Source: Paenibacillus glycinis | GTDB lineage: Bacteria > Bacillota > Bacilli > Paenibacillales > Paenibacillaceae | Assembly (NCBI RefSeq): GCF_009909185.1 | Contig: NZ_JAAAMV010000026.1 | Coordinates: 107,625 to 171,624 of the forward strand | DNA length: 64,000 nucleotides | Direction: 5' to 3' | Shown here: piece after piece, positions 33,818 through 42,727 of the stretch | Numbering within the stretch: position 1 is the stretch's first letter | Layout: every line of letters begins with the position of its first letter | Made by a program: the position numbers and the translations under genes | The notes under the pieces: model-generated | Database searches by the model: none | What the model was told of the DNA's origin: nothing | What the model saw: the letters and a program-made list of their open reading frames with translations, nothing else

Positions 33818-34420
33818 TTAGGCGAAGAACAACCGGTCGTAATACTGCACGAACTTCGCTTTGACCTCCTCGACGGAGCAGCCGCGGTCCTTCGTCAGAT
33901 AGAAGAAGGTGCTTGGATTGAACGAGGCCGTCGCCGTGAAGGCGGCGAATTCGGTATCGAAGGGAGGCGTTTCCCCTTTGACTACCGCCTCGTCCAAGAT
34001 CGCCTTCAGCATGCCGGTGACGTAGAGGAACGGATCCGACTCGAAGACGCTCGTCCGGTCTTCCGCGCACCATTCCGACGGCTTGATCGCGTTCAGCCAT
34101 TCGATCTCGCGGGAGACGTAATCGATCGCGAGGGAGACGAAGCCTTCCAGCTTTCCGCGGGCGGAGCGGCCTGCCGCCTCCGCGAGATAGCGTTCGACGC
34201 TGCTCGTGAACCGGCTGAAGCTGTCCGTCAGCAGTTCCAGGCACAGCTCGGCTTTCGAAGAGTAGCGTCTATATAAAGTGCCTTGGCCGACGCCGGCGGA
34301 TTTGGCGATCTGATGCATGCTGACGCCCTCGACGCCGTATTCGTGAAACAACTGGGATGCGGTGTCGAGAATGATTTCGCGGTGTCTGGCGGCGTCCTTC
34401 CGTTCATTGCGCTGTTGCAT
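33818..34420 (-). CDS. TetR-family repressor beside a multidrug efflux gene
   Basis: 200 residues. The N-terminal helix-turn-helix reads REIILDTASQLFHEYGVEGVSMHQIAKSAGVGQGTLYRRYSSKAEL (about 14-58, quoted only in part here as ILDTASQLFHEYG and AGVGQGTLYRRY), typical TetR. The remaining helices form the ligand-binding domain. Start ATG 34420 with GGGGGG nine bases upstream; the longer frame to 34540 runs through the operator region. It is divergent from the DHA2 pump, so drug-responsive repression of the pump is likely. Confidence 0.9.
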   Translation of the reverse strand: MQQRNERKDAARHREIILDTASQLFHEYGVEGVSMHQIAKSAGVGQGTLYRRYSSKAELCLELLTDSFSRFTSSVERYLAEAAGRSARGKLEGFVSLAIDYVSREIEWLNAIKPSEWCAEDRTSVFESDPFLYVTGMLKAILDEAVVKGETPPFDTEFAAFTATASFNPSTFFYLTKDRGCSVEEVKAKFVQYYDRLFFA

Positions 34421-34510
34421 GAGCGATGACCCCCCTGTTTTATATCGCAACTTTACAACGTCTTTCATTGACAATAGGCGTGTTGTTAGGTAAGCTGTAA
34501 ATAAGTAAGC

Positions 34511-34583
34511 GGACAATTGTCCATTTAAAAATAACCGCAAGGCGACAACTATCCTGCTGCTATCATTGTAACCTTACGTAAGG
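34511..34583. promoter_or_regulatory. Two perfect 12-bp palindromes, candidate TetR operators
   Basis: GGACAATTGTCC (34511-34522) and CCTTACGTAAGG (34572-34583) lie in the 231-base gap between the divergent TetR and efflux genes. Their sequences differ, so they may serve different proteins. Confidence 0.45.
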
Positions 34584-34651
34584 CGGAGGGTCAATGTCAG
34601 CCGGAGGAGCTGCCGCCCGAGCGGAAATCAGATTTGGGTAGGAGGGTTTGC

Positions 34652-36121
34652 ATGTCGGCACAGGCAACATCCGCTGCGAGTAACGAGGAGCCGTTTTCCA
34701 TCAAGAAAATTTTGGCCCCGCTTGCAGCCATCATCATCGGTATTTTCATGGTCGTCTTGGACGGTACGGCGGTCAACGTCGCTATTCCGGGCTTCATTAA
34801 GGAGTTCGACTCCACGTTTCAGATCGTCGGGTGGACGGTAACGGGCTATGCGCTCGCGCAAGCCGCCGCGATTCCGCTTTCGGGCTGGTTGTCCGACCGG
34901 TTCGGCGCGAAGCAGGTATTTCTGATTTCCGTCTTTTTGTTTACGGTAGGCTCGCTTTTGTGCGCCCTGTCCACGAGCGTGGAAATGCTCATTACGTTCC
35001 GCGTGCTTCAAGGTCTCGGCGGAGGCATGGTGCTTCCGATCGCGATGGCGTTTACTTATCGCCTCAGCCCGCCCGACAAGGTCGGTCAAGTCATGGGCAT
35101 GATGGGCATTCCGATCCTGCTCGCGCCGGCGCTCGGTCCCGTGCTCGCAGGCTGGCTGATCGAATCCGTCAGCTGGAAATGGCTCTTCCTGATCAACATT
35201 CCGATCGGTATCGTCGGCATCCTGCTCGGCATCCGCACGCTTCCGCGCATCGAGCGCAAAGCGGTCGCCGCCCTTGACCGGTTCGGCTTTATTTTGGCGC
35301 CGCTGGCGTTCGCGGGCTTGTCCTACGGCGTGAGCGAAGGCGCGAACGGCTGGACTTCCGCCAAAACGATCACGGGCATCGTGGTCGGCTTGGTCGCGCT
35401 CATCCTGTTCGTCATCGCCGAGCTGAAGCAGAAGGATCCGCTTCTCGAGCTTCGCGTGTTCCGCTCCTCGGATTTCACGCGCGGCATCGTCGTGCAGTGG
35501 ATCTCCCAGATCGCGTTGTTCGGCACGATGTTCCTCGTACCGGTATTTCTGCAGAACGCGCACGGCAAAGGCGCGCTCGACACCGGCCTGATCATGCTTC
35601 CGCAAGCGATCGCGGCAGGCGTGTTCATGCCGATCGGCGGCAAGCTGTTCGATAAAGTCGGCGCGCGTCCGCTCGTCTTTATCGGGATGCTGCTCGTCAC
35701 GGTCGCGGCGTTCATTCTTTCTCGCGTCGACGCGGAATCCAGCATGATGATGATCATGGGCCCGCTGGCGCTGCTCGGAGCAGGCATGGGCTTGTCGATG
35801 ATGCCGCTCAACACGCATCTGATGCAGGCGGCGCCGCGCGAGCTGGTCGGCCGCGTAACGTCGCTGACGAACGCGGCGCAACAGGTCATGACGTCGTTCG
35901 CGGTCGCGGGGCTCTCCACGATCCTGGCGAAGCGCATGTCGATCCATTCGCCGACCGCGAGCAGCCCGCTCGACGCCTACTCGATGTCGTTCGGCGACAC
36001 GTTCCTCGTGCTGACGTTCATCGCCGTATTCGGCGCCGTGCTCGGCTTGATGCTCCGCCGTCCGGCGAAGGTCGAAGGCGAGGATGGCGTACAGCCGGAA
36101 ATGATGATGCACGTCGGTTAA
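34652..36121 (+). CDS. DHA2-family multidrug MFS efflux pump (EmrB/LmrB type)
   Basis: 489 residues with about 14 transmembrane helices. The family motifs are visible: VVLDGTAVNVAIP (first helix, motif D1), SGWLSDRFGAKQ (motif A), FRVLQGLGGGMVLP (motif B) and the LAPALGPVLAGWL antiporter motif (motif C). It exports drugs or toxic compounds using the proton gradient. The start is ATG 34652, nine bases after AGGAGGG; the TTG at 34634 opens a longer frame but has no ribosome binding site. Divergent from a TetR repressor; followed by a strong terminator. Confidence 0.93.
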   Translation: MSAQATSAASNEEPFSIKKILAPLAAIIIGIFMVVLDGTAVNVAIPGFIKEFDSTFQIVGWTVTGYALAQAAAIPLSGWLSDRFGAKQVFLISVFLFTVGSLLCALSTSVEMLITFRVLQGLGGGMVLPIAMAFTYRLSPPDKVGQVMGMMGIPILLAPALGPVLAGWLIESVSWKWLFLINIPIGIVGILLGIRTLPRIERKAVAALDRFGFILAPLAFAGLSYGVSEGANGWTSAKTITGIVVGLVALILFVIAELKQKDPLLELRVFRSSDFTRGIVVQWISQIALFGTMFLVPVFLQNAHGKGALDTGLIMLPQAIAAGVFMPIGGKLFDKVGARPLVFIGMLLVTVAAFILSRVDAESSMMMIMGPLALLGAGMGLSMMPLNTHLMQAAPRELVGRVTSLTNAAQQVMTSFAVAGLSTILAKRMSIHSPTASSPLDAYSMSFGDTFLVLTFIAVFGAVLGLMLRRPAKVEGEDGVQPEMMMHVG

Positions 36122-36139
36122 GTTCATAAAGTTTCATGC

Positions 36140-36182
36140 AAAACGGCTGTACGGGATCGGATCCCGTACAGCCGTTTTTTTG
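36140..36182 (+). terminator. Strong intrinsic terminator after the efflux gene
   Basis: A stem of about 18 bp beginning AAAACGGCTGTACGGGAT pairs almost perfectly with its downstream arm and runs into seven T. It lies between convergent genes. Confidence 0.9.
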
Positions 36183-36226
36183 CCGTTTCGATGGGCGGCC
36201 AGCAACATGAGCCGCTGACCGAGCCA

Positions 36227-37162
36227 TCAGAACATCGACCACGCCAGCGAGCGGGACATCGTTTCCAGCAAATGCACGCCGGCCGTGCTATTGCCCTTGT
36301 CGCCAAGCGCCGGACCGATGACGCCGATGCCGTACCGGCCGGGGACGACCGCGAGAATGCCGCCGGATACGCCGCTCTTGGCCGGGATGCCGACCTTGAT
36401 CGCGAATTCTCCGGAGGCGTTGTACATGCCGCACATGAGCATGAACGCCTTGGCGATCTGCACGTAGCGCCGCGGGACGAGCTGGCGTCCGCTTGCCGGA
36501 TCGGCGCCGCCGAGCGCGAGCACGAGCGCCATCCGCGCGAGCTGCCCGCAGGTGATCTCCACCGCGCAGTGCCGGAAGTAGACGCTCAGCACGTCCTCGA
36601 CGTCGATATCCTCGCCCAGCACTTCGTTGTCTTTCAAGAAATACGCCAGCGACCGATTGCGGTGGGCCGTGGCCGATTCCGAGCGGTAGACCTCTTCGTT
36701 GACGGCGAGGCTTGCCCCTCCGGCGGCTTCGCTGAAGAAGGCCAGCACGCGCTCTGTCTTGGCCGCGGGCGTGCTGCCGTGGATCAACGACGAGATCGCG
36801 ATCGCGCCGGCATTGATCAGCGGATTGAACGGCTTGCCCGGCTCCACGAGCTCCAGCTTCAGCATGGAGTTGAAGTCGTCCCCGGTCGGTTCCATGCCGA
36901 CCTTGGCGAAGACGCCTTCCTCGCCGTTGTCCATGAGCGCCAGCAGCAGCGTGAACACCTTCGAGATGCTCTGCATGGTAAACAGCAGCTCCGTATCGCC
37001 GGCGGAGACGGATTCCCCGGATCGTCCCAGGACGGTAATGCCGAGCGCCGCGCCCGGCGCCTTGGCCAATTCCGGAATATAGGAGGCGACGCGACCCTCG
37101 CTTGCGTGCAGCCGGCTCGCCGCCACCCATCCGGGAAGCTTGCCGCGCAGTTCGTCCAGCAT
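36227..37162 (-). CDS. glsA: Glutaminase A
   Basis: 311 residues, the usual length. It deamidates glutamine to glutamate in the cytoplasm. The beta-lactamase-like catalytic pair is S65 and K68 in MQSISKVF. Other family blocks: FNPLINAGAIA near 112-122, YRSE near 159-162, and AKSGVSGGILAVVPGRYGIGV near 256-276. GAGAAGGAG precedes the ATG at 37162. Single-gene unit. Confidence 0.96.
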   Translation of the reverse strand: MLDELRGKLPGWVAASRLHASEGRVASYIPELAKAPGAALGITVLGRSGESVSAGDTELLFTMQSISKVFTLLLALMDNGEEGVFAKVGMEPTGDDFNSMLKLELVEPGKPFNPLINAGAIAISSLIHGSTPAAKTERVLAFFSEAAGGASLAVNEEVYRSESATAHRNRSLAYFLKDNEVLGEDIDVEDVLSVYFRHCAVEITCGQLARMALVLALGGADPASGRQLVPRRYVQIAKAFMLMCGMYNASGEFAIKVGIPAKSGVSGGILAVVPGRYGIGVIGPALGDKGNSTAGVHLLETMSRSLAWSMF

Positions 37163-37318
37163 GTGTTTTCTCCTTCTCCCATGAGGGTTGCATTCGTGCT
37201 TTCAGTGTACGTCCCGGGCCGGACGGGGCGCAAGCGCGTATTTGCCGCTATGACGCGGGTCGCCTTTCGTGTACAATAATGGAAGGTTTTACATTCTTAG
37301 CGTGCGGCAGGTGGCATC

Positions 37319-37993
37319 ATGGTCAAAATATTGTTGTTGTTGTTTTTAGCTCGGCTGCTGGGGATTCCGTTTCTGGGGGTCATCGTCCTGATCGTCATCC
37401 TGTACGCGCTCGAGCGCCGGTTTCTCGGGCTCACGCCGAGCATCGTAAGACCGCTGCGCCGTTTCGGGACAATCCGTCGGCTGCGGCAGCAAATCGCGAT
37501 GAATCCGAACGATATTCCGGCAAAGCACGACCTTGCGAGGCTGCTCATTGAACGCAAGCGCTACGCGGAAGCGAAATCGTGGCTCATGCCGCTGCAGGAC
37601 GCGCTGGAGAACTCCGCGGAATTCTGGGATGACCTGGGCGCTTGCCTCGTTCATCTGGGCGAGACGGAGGCGGCGGAGGCGGCGATTCAGAACGCGCTGT
37701 CCATCAATCCGCGCGTCAAGTACGGCACGCCGTATTTGCGCCTGGCATCCATCCACGCGAAGAACGACCCGCAGAAGGCGATCGGCCACTTGCAGGCATT
37801 CCGCGGCATCCACTCTTCTTCGATCGAAGCGTACTACAGGCTCGCCGATCTGTACGCGCAGCTCGGGCAGAGGGACGAAGCCAAGCGCATGCTGGCCGAG
37901 TGCGGGACGATCTACCGGTCGCTGCCCCGGTACAAGAAACGCCAGGAGCGCAAATGGGCGCTGCTCGCTTGGTTCAAGGGCATGCGGATCTAA
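37319..37993 (+). CDS. Membrane-anchored TPR protein
   Basis: 224 residues. A hydrophobic N-terminal segment (about 3-30, with VIVLIVILYAL) anchors it to the membrane with the bulk probably in the cytoplasm. From about residue 60 to 210 there are four TPR-like helix pairs (ARLLIERKRYAEAKSWL, DDLGACLVHLGETEAAEAAI, YRLADLYAQLGQRDEAKRML). TPR arrays mediate protein contacts; the partner is unknown. AGGTGG is a weak ribosome binding site. A -10 box TACAAT lies at 37272-37277. Confidence 0.85.
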   Translation: MVKILLLLFLARLLGIPFLGVIVLIVILYALERRFLGLTPSIVRPLRRFGTIRRLRQQIAMNPNDIPAKHDLARLLIERKRYAEAKSWLMPLQDALENSAEFWDDLGACLVHLGETEAAEAAIQNALSINPRVKYGTPYLRLASIHAKNDPQKAIGHLQAFRGIHSSSIEAYYRLADLYAQLGQRDEAKRMLAECGTIYRSLPRYKKRQERKWALLAWFKGMRI

Positions 37994-38047
37994 GAGACGA
38001 CAGCCAAGGGATCGGCTCGGACGACTAAAAAACGGCAGCTGCTCATT

Positions 38048-38383
38048 TGATATGCTCCCCATACGGTGGACAGGTGAAATAATAAAACCTGTTTCATCGA
38101 GGGGAGCTTTTCTATGTCGAGAGGAAAATATAGTGCGCGTGAGAAATTAACAATTCTTGAAGAGGTTTCGAGCGGGAAAATTGGCTTTTTGGCTGCAGCT
38201 AAGAAATACGGAATTAATAAAACGTCTCTGATGAAATGGCAGCGACGGTACAAGCAGTACGGTTATGAGGGACTCATGCGTCGTACGCATAATCGAAGTT
38301 ATAGTGCTGAACTTAAACTTCAAGGGGTAACCGAGTTCCTTGAAGGGAAGTTATCGCAGTATCAAATCATTGAGAAATACAAG
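38048..38383 (+). mobile_element. IS3-family element remnant (left end and 5' part of orfA)
   Basis: The left end TGATATGCTCCCC (from 38048) fits IS3-type termini. The frame from 38114 gives an OrfA helix-turn-helix (GKYSAREKLTILEEVSSGK, AAAKKYGINKTSLMKWQRRY, HNRSYSAELKLQGVTEFL) for about 90 residues and then changes into unrelated sequence near 38383. The rest of orfA, all of orfB (the DDE transposase) and the right end are absent. The stretch is clearly more AT-rich than its surroundings. It cannot move on its own. Confidence 0.85.
38114..38383 (+). pseudogene. Truncated IS3 orfA
   Basis: ATG 38114 after a GGGGAG site; about 90 residues of intact OrfA N-terminus, then fused out of context to the reverse complement of a dehydrogenase gene, running to a stop at 38501-38503. 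The catalytic partner OrfB is missing, so it is non-functional as a transposase. Confidence 0.8.
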
Positions 38384-38518
38384 GGCTTGCAGACGATCGT
38401 CTCTTCTTGCGCCCAATACGACCTTTGCTCCGCTTTGGGCCAACAGCTTGGCCGCGGCCTCCCCTATTCCGCTGGATGCGCCCGTAATAAGAACGACTTT
38501 TGATTTCAAATGGTCCAT
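38381..38518 (-). pseudogene. 5' fragment of a short-chain dehydrogenase gene
   Basis: From ATG 38518 the first 46 residues read as an SDR N-terminus with the cofactor loop ITGASSGIG and [21 protein letters not shown] lies before the ATG and TATTAT further upstream, so the expression signals are intact. At about 38381 the sequence enters the IS3 remnant and a stop follows at 38351. The catalytic YxxxK part is missing and not found on the other side of the IS fragment. Confidence 0.85.
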
Positions 38519-38891
38519 AGTAGTAGATTCCCTCCGTATAATATGTCTCAACTCACGTTGTTTAACCAACCGTTGTTGCTATAATGATGTCAGCGCGGAG
38601 CGATTTATTCAATCGCCAATCCTTCCGTTATCGTCCGATATGCAACGAACCCGTCGTGAATGTTCAATAAACTCGTTTGCGGCATTCGCGTCCGGCAGAC
38701 AGCAGCGCAATGAAATGCTTTACAAAAGGAATAGATTGTCATTTATTGCAATCAAAAACAACGGCAGCCGCCGTAATGTATAAGCGTGAAGCGAACGCCG
38801 TCGCGCCTTTCCCGATGCGGGTCTCCGGTCAAAGAATTCGAAAAGACCGGCTTATCTTCAAGCGTTTTTCGATAATGATAGATTTCTGCAC

Positions 38892-38949
38892 TATTGTTCC
38901 ATTATTGTTCAATTCTTACATTGTCATGCCGTGGGAAATCGGTCATAAT
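38892..38949 (+). promoter_or_regulatory. Promoter with two upstream direct repeats for the sensor kinase
   Basis: TTGTCA (38921-38926) and CATAAT (38944-38949) with a 17-base spacer form a good sigma-A promoter. Just upstream TATTGTTC occurs twice (38892-38899 and 38903-38910), 11 bases apart, one helical turn, as expected for a regulator binding one face of the DNA. The rest of the 503-base gap 38519-39021 shows no gene. Confidence 0.6.
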
Positions 38950-39021
38950 GAGAGCGTTTGGCAGGTTGTCTATGATCCGCGAATGCGCATAAAATAAGGA
39001 TTTGAACGGAGAGTTCGGGGA

Positions 39022-40770
39022 ATGCGTCGTAATGCTTGGCTGCTGATCATTATCTTGATTGCCGTTCTGCTCGGTGCGAATAACACCATCTATTATTTGA
39101 CGACCAAAAATTCGCTGGAAGACGGGCTTCAGCATGAGCTGGATTCCGTTGCGAAGCAGATCGGGATCTCGATCGAGAGCTCGCGGGACGGCGCGGAAAT
39201 CTACCAGGCCGAGATCGGCCGCGAGCTGCGCGCGGCCTCCATAGCGACGCAGTACGCGCTGGATCCGGACGTCGAGAACGTGTCGAACGATCAGCTCGAG
39301 GAGCTGGCGAAGAAGCTGGATCTGGTCGATATTACGCTGCTGAAGCGGACGAAGGACAATATCGTCTTGTACAAATCCTCCGATCCAAAGGAGCTGGGCT
39401 ACGAGACCGACAGCTGGGATCCGTGGTACAAGGCGTTCAATCAGCTTTACGACGACAAGGCGGTCAGCATCGACTGGGGACAATCGTTGACGAATTTCTG
39501 GACGGGTCCGTTCGAATTCTCCACGACCGAGACGAACAACATCCATAAGTGGGGCTACTATTACGACGGCACCACGAACTATATGACCGATCCATACATC
39601 AGCTACGAGAGCAGGCAGCTGGATTACGATTCGGCCACGGGCGTCGGCAAGCTGATCGCCAAGACGCTGCTGGCGAACCGTTGGCTGAAGGAAATCACGC
39701 TCATCAATCCATCGACATTCCCGGACGGCACTCCGCAGACGATCACGGACAACGGGGAAAAGCTCAGCCACATGACGCAAAATCCGGTCATCGCCGGCGC
39801 GTATACGTTCAAGCACAAGAACGACACCGCCAACGTGAAGCTGGCGAACGGGACCGACGGCAAGGTGTATCAGGATACGGTCGTAAACGGCCAGCATGTC
39901 ATCAAGCTGTTCATTCCGATCGACGTCAACACGAAAGTGGCCAGCATGCTCGACGGCGGCGGCGAACCGATTCCGCGGTACGTGCTCTCGCTCGTCGCGG
40001 ACTATAGCATGATCCAAGACACGCTCGACAAGCAGTTCTTCTATATCGGCCTCATTATCGCCGGCGTGACCGTCCTCAGCCTGCTCATCCTGTATTGGAT
40101 TTTGACCGCTTATCGCCGCTCGCAGGACAAGCTGGCGCGGAGAGCGCAGGAGACGTACCTGGAAGAGATCAACGGGCTGTTCCAGTCGATTCGCTCCCAG
40201 CGGCACGACTTCCTGAACCACGTCCAGACGATCCATTCGCTCGCGGAGCTTGGCAAGACGGAGGAATTGAAGGCGTACAGCGCGGAATTGACGGGCGAGA
40301 TTCATCAGATGAACGATATCATCAGCATCGGCAATCCCGCGTTCGCGGCGCTCGTCCGCTCCAAGATGCTGCAGGCGGAGATGCTCAAGATCCGCTTCGC
40401 GACGGAATTCACCGACATGAACAAGCTGGAGCTCGGGATGAAATCGCTCGACATGACGAGGCTCCTCGGGAACCTGATCGACAATGCGTTCGATGAAGTC
40501 ATGACCTACGAGGAAAGCAGGCGCAGCGTGCGGCTGTCGGCCAGCCAGAAATCCGGTTATTTTCAATTCACGATCAGCAATACGTGCACGCGCGCCGAGG
40601 AACTGAAGGACAAGCCGCTGTTCAAAGCCGGCTATTCGTCCAAGGCGGGCGGCCATTCGGGCCTTGGCCTGCATATCGTGAAGTCGATCGTCGACAAGTA
40701 CAAAGGCGTCATATCGATGGCGGTCGACGAGCCGGATACCGTGACGTTTATCGTCAAGATTCCGTACTGA
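39022..40770 (+). CDS. SpoOB-type sensor histidine kinase, no adjacent response regulator
   Basis: 582 residues. Membrane helices at about 5-25 and 338-362 enclose a 310-residue outside sensor domain of unknown ligand, larger than usual. The dimerisation helix pair carries H395 in RSQRHDFLNHVQ, the SpoOB_a / CitA-type phosphorylation site. The GHKL ATPase has LLGNLIDNAFDEV and GHSGLGLHIVKSIV. The ribosome binding site is modest (GGAGAG). No response regulator follows; a terminator closes the unit. Related kinases pair with LytTR or CitB-type regulators. Confidence 0.92.
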   Translation: MRRNAWLLIIILIAVLLGANNTIYYLTTKNSLEDGLQHELDSVAKQIGISIESSRDGAEIYQAEIGRELRAASIATQYALDPDVENVSNDQLEELAKKLDLVDITLLKRTKDNIVLYKSSDPKELGYETDSWDPWYKAFNQLYDDKAVSIDWGQSLTNFWTGPFEFSTTETNNIHKWGYYYDGTTNYMTDPYISYESRQLDYDSATGVGKLIAKTLLANRWLKEITLINPSTFPDGTPQTITDNGEKLSHMTQNPVIAGAYTFKHKNDTANVKLANGTDGKVYQDTVVNGQHVIKLFIPIDVNTKVASMLDGGGEPIPRYVLSLVADYSMIQDTLDKQFFYIGLIIAGVTVLSLLILYWILTAYRRSQDKLARRAQETYLEEINGLFQSIRSQRHDFLNHVQTIHSLAELGKTEELKAYSAELTGEIHQMNDIISIGNPAFAALVRSKMLQAEMLKIRFATEFTDMNKLELGMKSLDMTRLLGNLIDNAFDEVMTYEESRRSVRLSASQKSGYFQFTISNTCTRAEELKDKPLFKAGYSSKAGGHSGLGLHIVKSIVDKYKGVISMAVDEPDTVTFIVKIPY

Positions 40771-40813
40771 TTTCAATATGCGTTTGCGTGACGCACGGAG
40801 GGGTCCTCGTTGC

Positions 40814-40868
40814 AGGGAGGCAGCCCGCACACCATTTCAGATGGTAGGCGGACTGCCTCTCTTTTTTT
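40814..40868 (+). terminator. Intrinsic terminator after the orphan kinase
   Basis: AGGGAGGCAG (40814-40823) with inner ACCAT/ATGGT arms pairs to CTGCCTCTCT and runs into seven T. Confidence 0.85.
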
Positions 40869-41042
40869 GCGCGCCGTTCTGACGGCGGCTGCTTCTTATG
40901 CGCGTGCATACTCTATCACATTCGCTTCGACGCCGGGCCTTCTAGTACATCTATCTGCTAATGTCAGCCGCCTAGCAACAAGCGCGAAAACATTGAATAG
41001 GTTGTAATACAAATTCGGGAGACGACTAAAAAGGGGAATCTT

Positions 41043-41777
41043 ATGTCGCGTTATGTAGGAAGCAAATGGAGAAAGACGGCCGCCATTCGAAAGAGCGCGC
41101 CGCTAGCCCAATACGTGCCCGATACCTTGAAAATGACGGGCGCCTCACTGCTCGATCGGTTGAATCAATACGGCATGGTCTATATCAAGCCCGACCTCGG
41201 CATGTACGGCAACGGCGTGATGCGCGTGGAACGGCGCGGCGACGTCTACAGCTACCAAGTCGGCAACAAGCGAAGGGATTTCGCTCGTTATTCGGACCTG
41301 TACCGCTCGATCAAACGTCGCACGGGGAGCAGGCGCTATCTCGTGCAGAAGGGAATCCATCTGCTGAAATACGGGGGCAGAAGGTTCGATCTTCGCGTCA
41401 TGGTGCAGTGGAGTCCCTCCAGAACGTGGGAAACGACGGGCATTATCGGAAGAGTCGCCGCCAAGAACAAAATCGTGACCAACTACCACAGCGGAGGCAA
41501 AATCGTCGCCGCGGACGCGCTCCTGCGCGCGCATACGGATCAACCGGCTTCCAAGCTGCAGGCGCTGTCGAGGCTCGGCGCCCAAGCCGGCGCGGCGATG
41601 CAGCAGGCATTCCCCGGCGTGTACGTGATCGGGCTCGATGTCGCGATGGATAAATCGATGCATCCCTGGATCCTGGAAGTCAACACGAGACCGGATCCCT
41701 ATATCTTCAAAAAGCACCCGGACCGCAAGGTGTTCCGCAAGATCATGCGGTACGCCAAAGCGTACGCGAAGAAATAA
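41043..41777 (+). CDS. YheC/YheD-type spore coat-associated ATP-grasp protein
   Basis: 244 residues, shorter than typical YheC or YheD (about 350-450), keeping mainly the ATP-grasp core. The family marks are YIKPDLGMYGNGVMRV near 48-63, FDLRVMVQWSP near 117-127 and LEVNTRPDPY near 215-224 (metal ligands E and N). It lacks a signal peptide. Homologues are spore coat or cortex-associated; the ligase substrate is unknown. AAAAGGGG precedes the ATG. A sequence close to a GerE-binding site (GAATAGGTTGTA, 40995-41006) lies upstream. Convergent with a CgeD-like glycosyltransferase. Confidence 0.88.
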   Translation: MSRYVGSKWRKTAAIRKSAPLAQYVPDTLKMTGASLLDRLNQYGMVYIKPDLGMYGNGVMRVERRGDVYSYQVGNKRRDFARYSDLYRSIKRRTGSRRYLVQKGIHLLKYGGRRFDLRVMVQWSPSRTWETTGIIGRVAAKNKIVTNYHSGGKIVAADALLRAHTDQPASKLQALSRLGAQAGAAMQQAFPGVYVIGLDVAMDKSMHPWILEVNTRPDPYIFKKHPDRKVFRKIMRYAKAYAKK

Positions 41778-41783
41778 CGGCCG

Positions 41784-42656
41784 CTACCGCCGCGGGCCCA
41801 TGCCGAAAGCGCCGAACAGGCCGTTCGCGCCAATCATGCCGTTCACGTCGTTCATGCCGCTTGCTCCGTTCGTGCCATTCGCCTTGTTCGTCCCTTGGGA
41901 ATCCTGCGGCGCCAGCCCCTCCGGCAGGGGGAGCAGGTCGAGCGTTCGATCCACGTAAGGCTTGAAGTCCGCCGTCCGGATGATCTTGGCGCCTTTCGAG
42001 GCGAGCAGCCGCGCCTCGGATACCTGCCAGGTATGCGATTTGCGGTTCGCGCGTCGGTACGCGGCGAAGTTGTAGGAAGAGGTCGTGAACACCTTGAAGC
42101 CTTGCTTCATGCAGGCTTGAACGAACCTGACGTCGGACCCCGCCTTCACCTTCGTCGAGAACGCGACCTTCTTGAATACGCGTTTGCGGAACATGATCGT
42201 CGCGCCTGCAATGCGCCTGCACCGTCCGTAAGGCTTTACCGTCGTTTTGCGCAGCAGCAGGACGGATCGGTGGGGGAAGAAGAAGTAACAGGACCGTTTG
42301 CCGATGACATCGGCTTTTTTTTTGGCGAACAACAGCATGGCTTCATCCAGATAATGCGGCGCGTAATAGTCGTCGTCGTCGAATTTGGCGATATACGGGT
42401 AGCGCGCGCGGGCGACCGCATGATTCAGGCATGCCCCGAGATTCCTGCGCTCATCCACGCGGAAGACGCGGACGTCGGCGTACTGCCGCGCAAGCTCCTT
42501 ATACGGCCCTATGGCGATGCCGTTGTCGTTGACGATCACGATGAGCTCTTTGACGCGCCATTCCTGGCGGGCGTAATTTTCGAACAGATCGCGCATGTGC
42601 TCGGTCCGGATCGTCGAGGTAATGACCGTGACGCCCGCGTTCGCATTCGTGGACAT
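41784..42656 (-). CDS. CgeD-like family 2 glycosyltransferase with Asn/Gly-rich tail
   Basis: 290 residues. GT-A core: VTVITSTIRTEHMRDLFENY (9-28, here the nucleotide-binding start), then the acidic donor/metal motif AKFDDDDYYAPHYLDEA near 92-108. Homologues of this compact type include the spore maturation protein CgeD. The last 35 residues form a low-complexity tail with NGxxG repeats (TNGASGMNDVNGMIGANG), which is not needed for the fold and may bind the spore surface. AGGAGG precedes the ATG at 42656. It shares the FDDDDYY motif with the 44157 gene. Confidence 0.9.
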   Translation of the reverse strand: MSTNANAGVTVITSTIRTEHMRDLFENYARQEWRVKELIVIVNDNGIAIGPYKELARQYADVRVFRVDERRNLGACLNHAVARARYPYIAKFDDDDYYAPHYLDEAMLLFAKKKADVIGKRSCYFFFPHRSVLLLRKTTVKPYGRCRRIAGATIMFRKRVFKKVAFSTKVKAGSDVRFVQACMKQGFKVFTTSSYNFAAYRRANRKSHTWQVSEARLLASKGAKIIRTADFKPYVDRTLDLLPLPEGLAPQDSQGTNKANGTNGASGMNDVNGMIGANGLFGAFGMGPRR

Positions 42657-42727
42657 CTTCTTCGCCTCCTATGAAAATATGGATGCTCGCAACGGGCTAT
42701 GCGCATAGGCCGACTCCAAGCTCGAAT

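Noticed and set aside
38520..39021. Open frames of 106-147 residues between the SDR fragment and the sensor kinase
   Set aside because: No ribosome binding sites and no family resemblance; this is AT-rich intergenic DNA with the kinase promoter.
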